DNA of 6,724 nt, from contig JAQSDS010000074.1 in assembly GCA_029946045.1 (NCBI GenBank), positions 1 to 6,724 of the forward strand. Reading direction: 5' to 3'. Positions 4,884 to 6,724 of this stretch are shown here, piece by piece. Numbering within the stretch: the first letter of the stretch is position 1; every line of letters begins with the position of its first letter. The position numbers were made by a program, and so were the translations under genes. Below the pieces are notes generated by a model. It made no database searches. It had not been told where the DNA came from and saw only the letters and a program-made list of their open reading frames with translations. This DNA is from Rhodoferax sp. Lineage in GTDB: Bacteria; Pseudomonadota; Gammaproteobacteria; Burkholderiales; Burkholderiaceae_C.

Positions 4884-6724
4884 TCACGCACGTTCCACGT
4901 TACACACGGTGGTTTTGGTTTCTTGCATCATGGTCACGCTGTCGTAACCATAGGTGGTGGCGGTGTTGATGGCCTCGCCGCGCACGATGGGTGCGGCACC
5001 GGCCGGGTAATAGGCCAGCATGTCGGCGCCCTGCCAACGCCCCGAGAAGTGGAAAGGCATGAACACGGTGTCTGGCCCGACACGCTCGGTCACCAGCGCC
5101 TGCACGTTGAGGCGCGCACCCGTGGGGGTCGACACCCAGGCCCGCTCGCCGTTGCGAATGCCCTTGTCGGCCGCCACCTTGGGGTTGATCTCGATGAACA
5201 TCTCTTGCTGCAACTCGGCCAGCCAGGGGTTGGAGCGGGTTTCTTCGCCACCGCCCTCGTACTCGGTCAGTCGGCCTGAGGTCATGATGAACGGGAACTT
5301 CTCGTGCACCTTGTCGGCCACGGCTTTGTCCTGCACCGTCTTGTACAGTGTGGGCAAACGCCAGAAGGCTTTTTTGTCGTCGTGTGTCGGGTACTTGGCC
5401 ACCAGGTCGGGGCGAATACCGTACAGCGGCTCGCGGTGTTTGGGGATGGCGTCAGGAAAGTTCCAGACCACAGCGCGCGCCTTGGCGTTGCCGAACACAT
5501 GGCAGCCATGGACCTTGAGCACCACGCGCTGGATGCCACCCGAGAGATCGGTCTTCCAGTTCTTGCCCTCAGCCGCAGTTTTTTCAGCGTCGCTCAGGTC
5601 GTCCCACCAGCCCAGTTTCTTGAGCAGCACATGGTCAAATTCGGGGTAGCCGGTGGTGATGTCGGCACCCAGTGAATGCGAGCCGTCTTCGGCCAGCAAG
5701 TTGACGCCTTCTTTTTCAACACCAAAGTTGGCGCGGAAGTTACCACCACCGTCCATCACGTGTTTGGAGGTGTCGTACAGATTGGGTGAACCCGGGTGCT
5801 TGAGCTCGGGGGTGCCGTAGCAAGGCCATGGCAAACCAAAGTAATCGCCGGTGAAGTCGTAGCCGGTTTCCTTGTCTTTGCCGCCTTTGGCGCGCAGGGT
5901 TTTCACGTCAAACAGGTGCATGTTGCGCATGTGCGCTTTCAGGCGCTCCGGGCTCTGGCCGGTGTAGCCAATGGTCCAGGTGCCTTTGTTGATTTCGCGC
6001 AGGATGTCTTCCGGCACCGGCTCGTCCATGCCGCCCACCTTTTGCATCTTGTAGTTGACCGACAGCTCCTTGCCAAAGCCCAGCTTGTCGGCGAACTGCT
6101 GCATGATCATGTGGTCGGAGCGGCTTTCCCACAAGGGTTCGATCACCTTTTCGCGCCACTGGAGCGAACGATTGGAGGCGGTGCACGAACCACTGGTTTC
6201 AAACTGGGTGGCCGCCGGCAGCAGGTAGACCGCACGGTTTGGGTTCAAATCTTCAGGCTTGCCGGGCATGGCCGCCATGGCCGCCGTGGCGGATGGATAG
6301 GGGTCGACCACCACCAACAAGTCGAGCTTATCCATGGCGCGTTTCATTTCCAGGCCACGGGTTTGGGAGTTGGGCGCATGACCCCAGTAAAAGACACCAC
6401 GTAGATTGCTGTCCTGGTCGATGAGCTCGTTTTTCTCGAGCACGCCATCGATCCAGCGCGACACCGTGATGCCGGGCTTGCTCATCATGGCCGGTGAGGC
6501 GAACTGCTTTTTAATCCACTCGAAGTCGACGCCCCACACTTTGGCAAAGTGCTTCCAGGCGCCTTCGACAATGCCGTAGTAGCCGGGCAGCGAATCGGGG
6601 TTGGGGCCGACGTCGGTGGCGCCCTGCACGTTGTCGTGGCCACGGAAGATGTTGGTGCCGCCGCCAGCCACGCCGATATTGCCGAGCGCAAGCTGGAGGA
6701 TCGACAGCGCGCGCACATTGGCGG
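4884..6724 (-). CDS. fdhA: Formate dehydrogenase alpha (catalytic) subunit, C-terminal 612 residues, 5' end outside the window
   Basis: The frame is open to the right edge (the first full codon ends at 6722), and the family is usually about 950-1020 residues, so roughly the N-terminal third is missing. It oxidises formate to CO2 at a bis-MGD molybdenum or tungsten centre. Visible residues 5-45 contain ALGNIGVAGGGTN and IFRGHDNVQGATDVGPNPDS, the conserved region of respiratory FdnG-type enzymes. The middle has LPAATQFETSGSCTASNRSLQW, a cofactor-domain segment. The C-terminal molybdopterin dinucleotide-binding domain runs from about visible residue 476 (FIMTSGRLTEYEGGGEETRS) through FIEINP and VFMPFHFSGRW to the end. 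The active-site Cys or selenocysteine, the N-terminal [4Fe-4S] cluster and the Tat signal all lie in the missing part, so I cannot say which active-site residue is used. A GTG at 6716 could be taken for a start but is internal, since the frame and homology continue upstream. The beta gene follows after 71 bp. Confidence 0.96.
   Translation of the reverse strand, partial: ANVRALSILQLALGNIGVAGGGTNIFRGHDNVQGATDVGPNPDSLPGYYGIVEGAWKHFAKVWGVDFEWIKKQFASPAMMSKPGITVSRWIDGVLEKNELIDQDSNLRGVFYWGHAPNSQTRGLEMKRAMDKLDLLVVVDPYPSATAAMAAMPGKPEDLNPNRAVYLLPAATQFETSGSCTASNRSLQWREKVIEPLWESRSDHMIMQQFADKLGFGKELSVNYKMQKVGGMDEPVPEDILREINKGTWTIGYTGQSPERLKAHMRNMHLFDVKTLRAKGGKDKETGYDFTGDYFGLPWPCYGTPELKHPGSPNLYDTSKHVMDGGGNFRANFGVEKEGVNLLAEDGSHSLGADITTGYPEFDHVLLKKLGWWDDLSDAEKTAAEGKNWKTDLSGGIQRVVLKVHGCHVFGNAKARAVVWNFPDAIPKHREPLYGIRPDLVAKYPTHDDKKAFWRLPTLYKTVQDKAVADKVHEKFPFIMTSGRLTEYEGGGEETRSNPWLAELQQEMFIEINPKVAADKGIRNGERAWVSTPTGARLNVQALVTERVGPDTVFMPFHFSGRWQGADMLAYYPAGAAPIVRGEAINTATTYGYDSVTMMQETKTTVCNVERA

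Noticed and set aside
4884..6724. Alpha subunit as a truncated gene starting at the GTG at 6716
   Set aside because: The frame continues through the window edge and the protein begins in mid-domain, so the shortness is due to the window boundary.

Overview
The window is a run of genes that all read on the minus strand, right to left. It looks like part of the chromosome of a GC-rich betaproteobacterium, most likely a member of the Comamonadaceae (Rhodoferax/Polaromonas-like). That placement is an inference from the high GC, the gene order, the protein style and a short GC-rich palindromic repeat that resembles elements common in that family. It has not been tested by any search.

Layout from right (5' of the operon) to left: (1) 4884-6724, the C-terminal two thirds of a respiratory formate dehydrogenase catalytic subunit (Mo/W-bisPGD enzyme), cut by the window edge; (2) a 71-bp gap with a strong 16-bp imperfect hairpin; (3) 4180-4812, the four-cluster iron-sulfur subunit (fdh3B type); (4) 3962-4183, a 73-aa lipoprotein that overlaps the beta stop codon by 4 bp; (5) 2776-3948, a cytochrome b556 gamma subunit with an exported N-terminal extension and five membrane segments; (6) 2400-2756, a 118-aa exported protein with two cysteines in its mature part and an Ala/Pro-rich tail; (7) 1438-2397, the sulfurtransferase FdhD needed to activate the catalytic subunit; (8) 2-1357, the N-terminal half of a YbbP-like FtsX-family ABC permease, cut by the left edge. 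Genes 1-7 are spaced from a 4-bp overlap to 71 bp and form one formate-oxidation operon. The permease begins 80 bp beyond fdhD and belongs to a different function.

How they work together: alpha oxidises formate to CO2. Electrons pass through the clusters of beta to the two haems of gamma and then to quinone. FdhD supplies the sulfur ligand to the cofactor of alpha. The two small exported proteins sit inside the operon between structural and maturation genes. They have no function I can name and are the best candidates for uncharacterised parts of the complex.

The most striking signal is inside fdhD. A 112-bp GC-rich, palindrome-bearing segment is flanked by a 5-bp direct repeat (TCATG). Removing the segment plus one repeat copy (117 bp, exactly 39 codons) restores an uninterrupted, normal-looking FdhD reading frame. 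This looks like a small repeat element that inserted in frame into a surface loop of an essential maturation factor. No RNA genes, CRISPR arrays, complete transposons or convincing terminators were seen. No gene-free stretch exceeds 80 bp.
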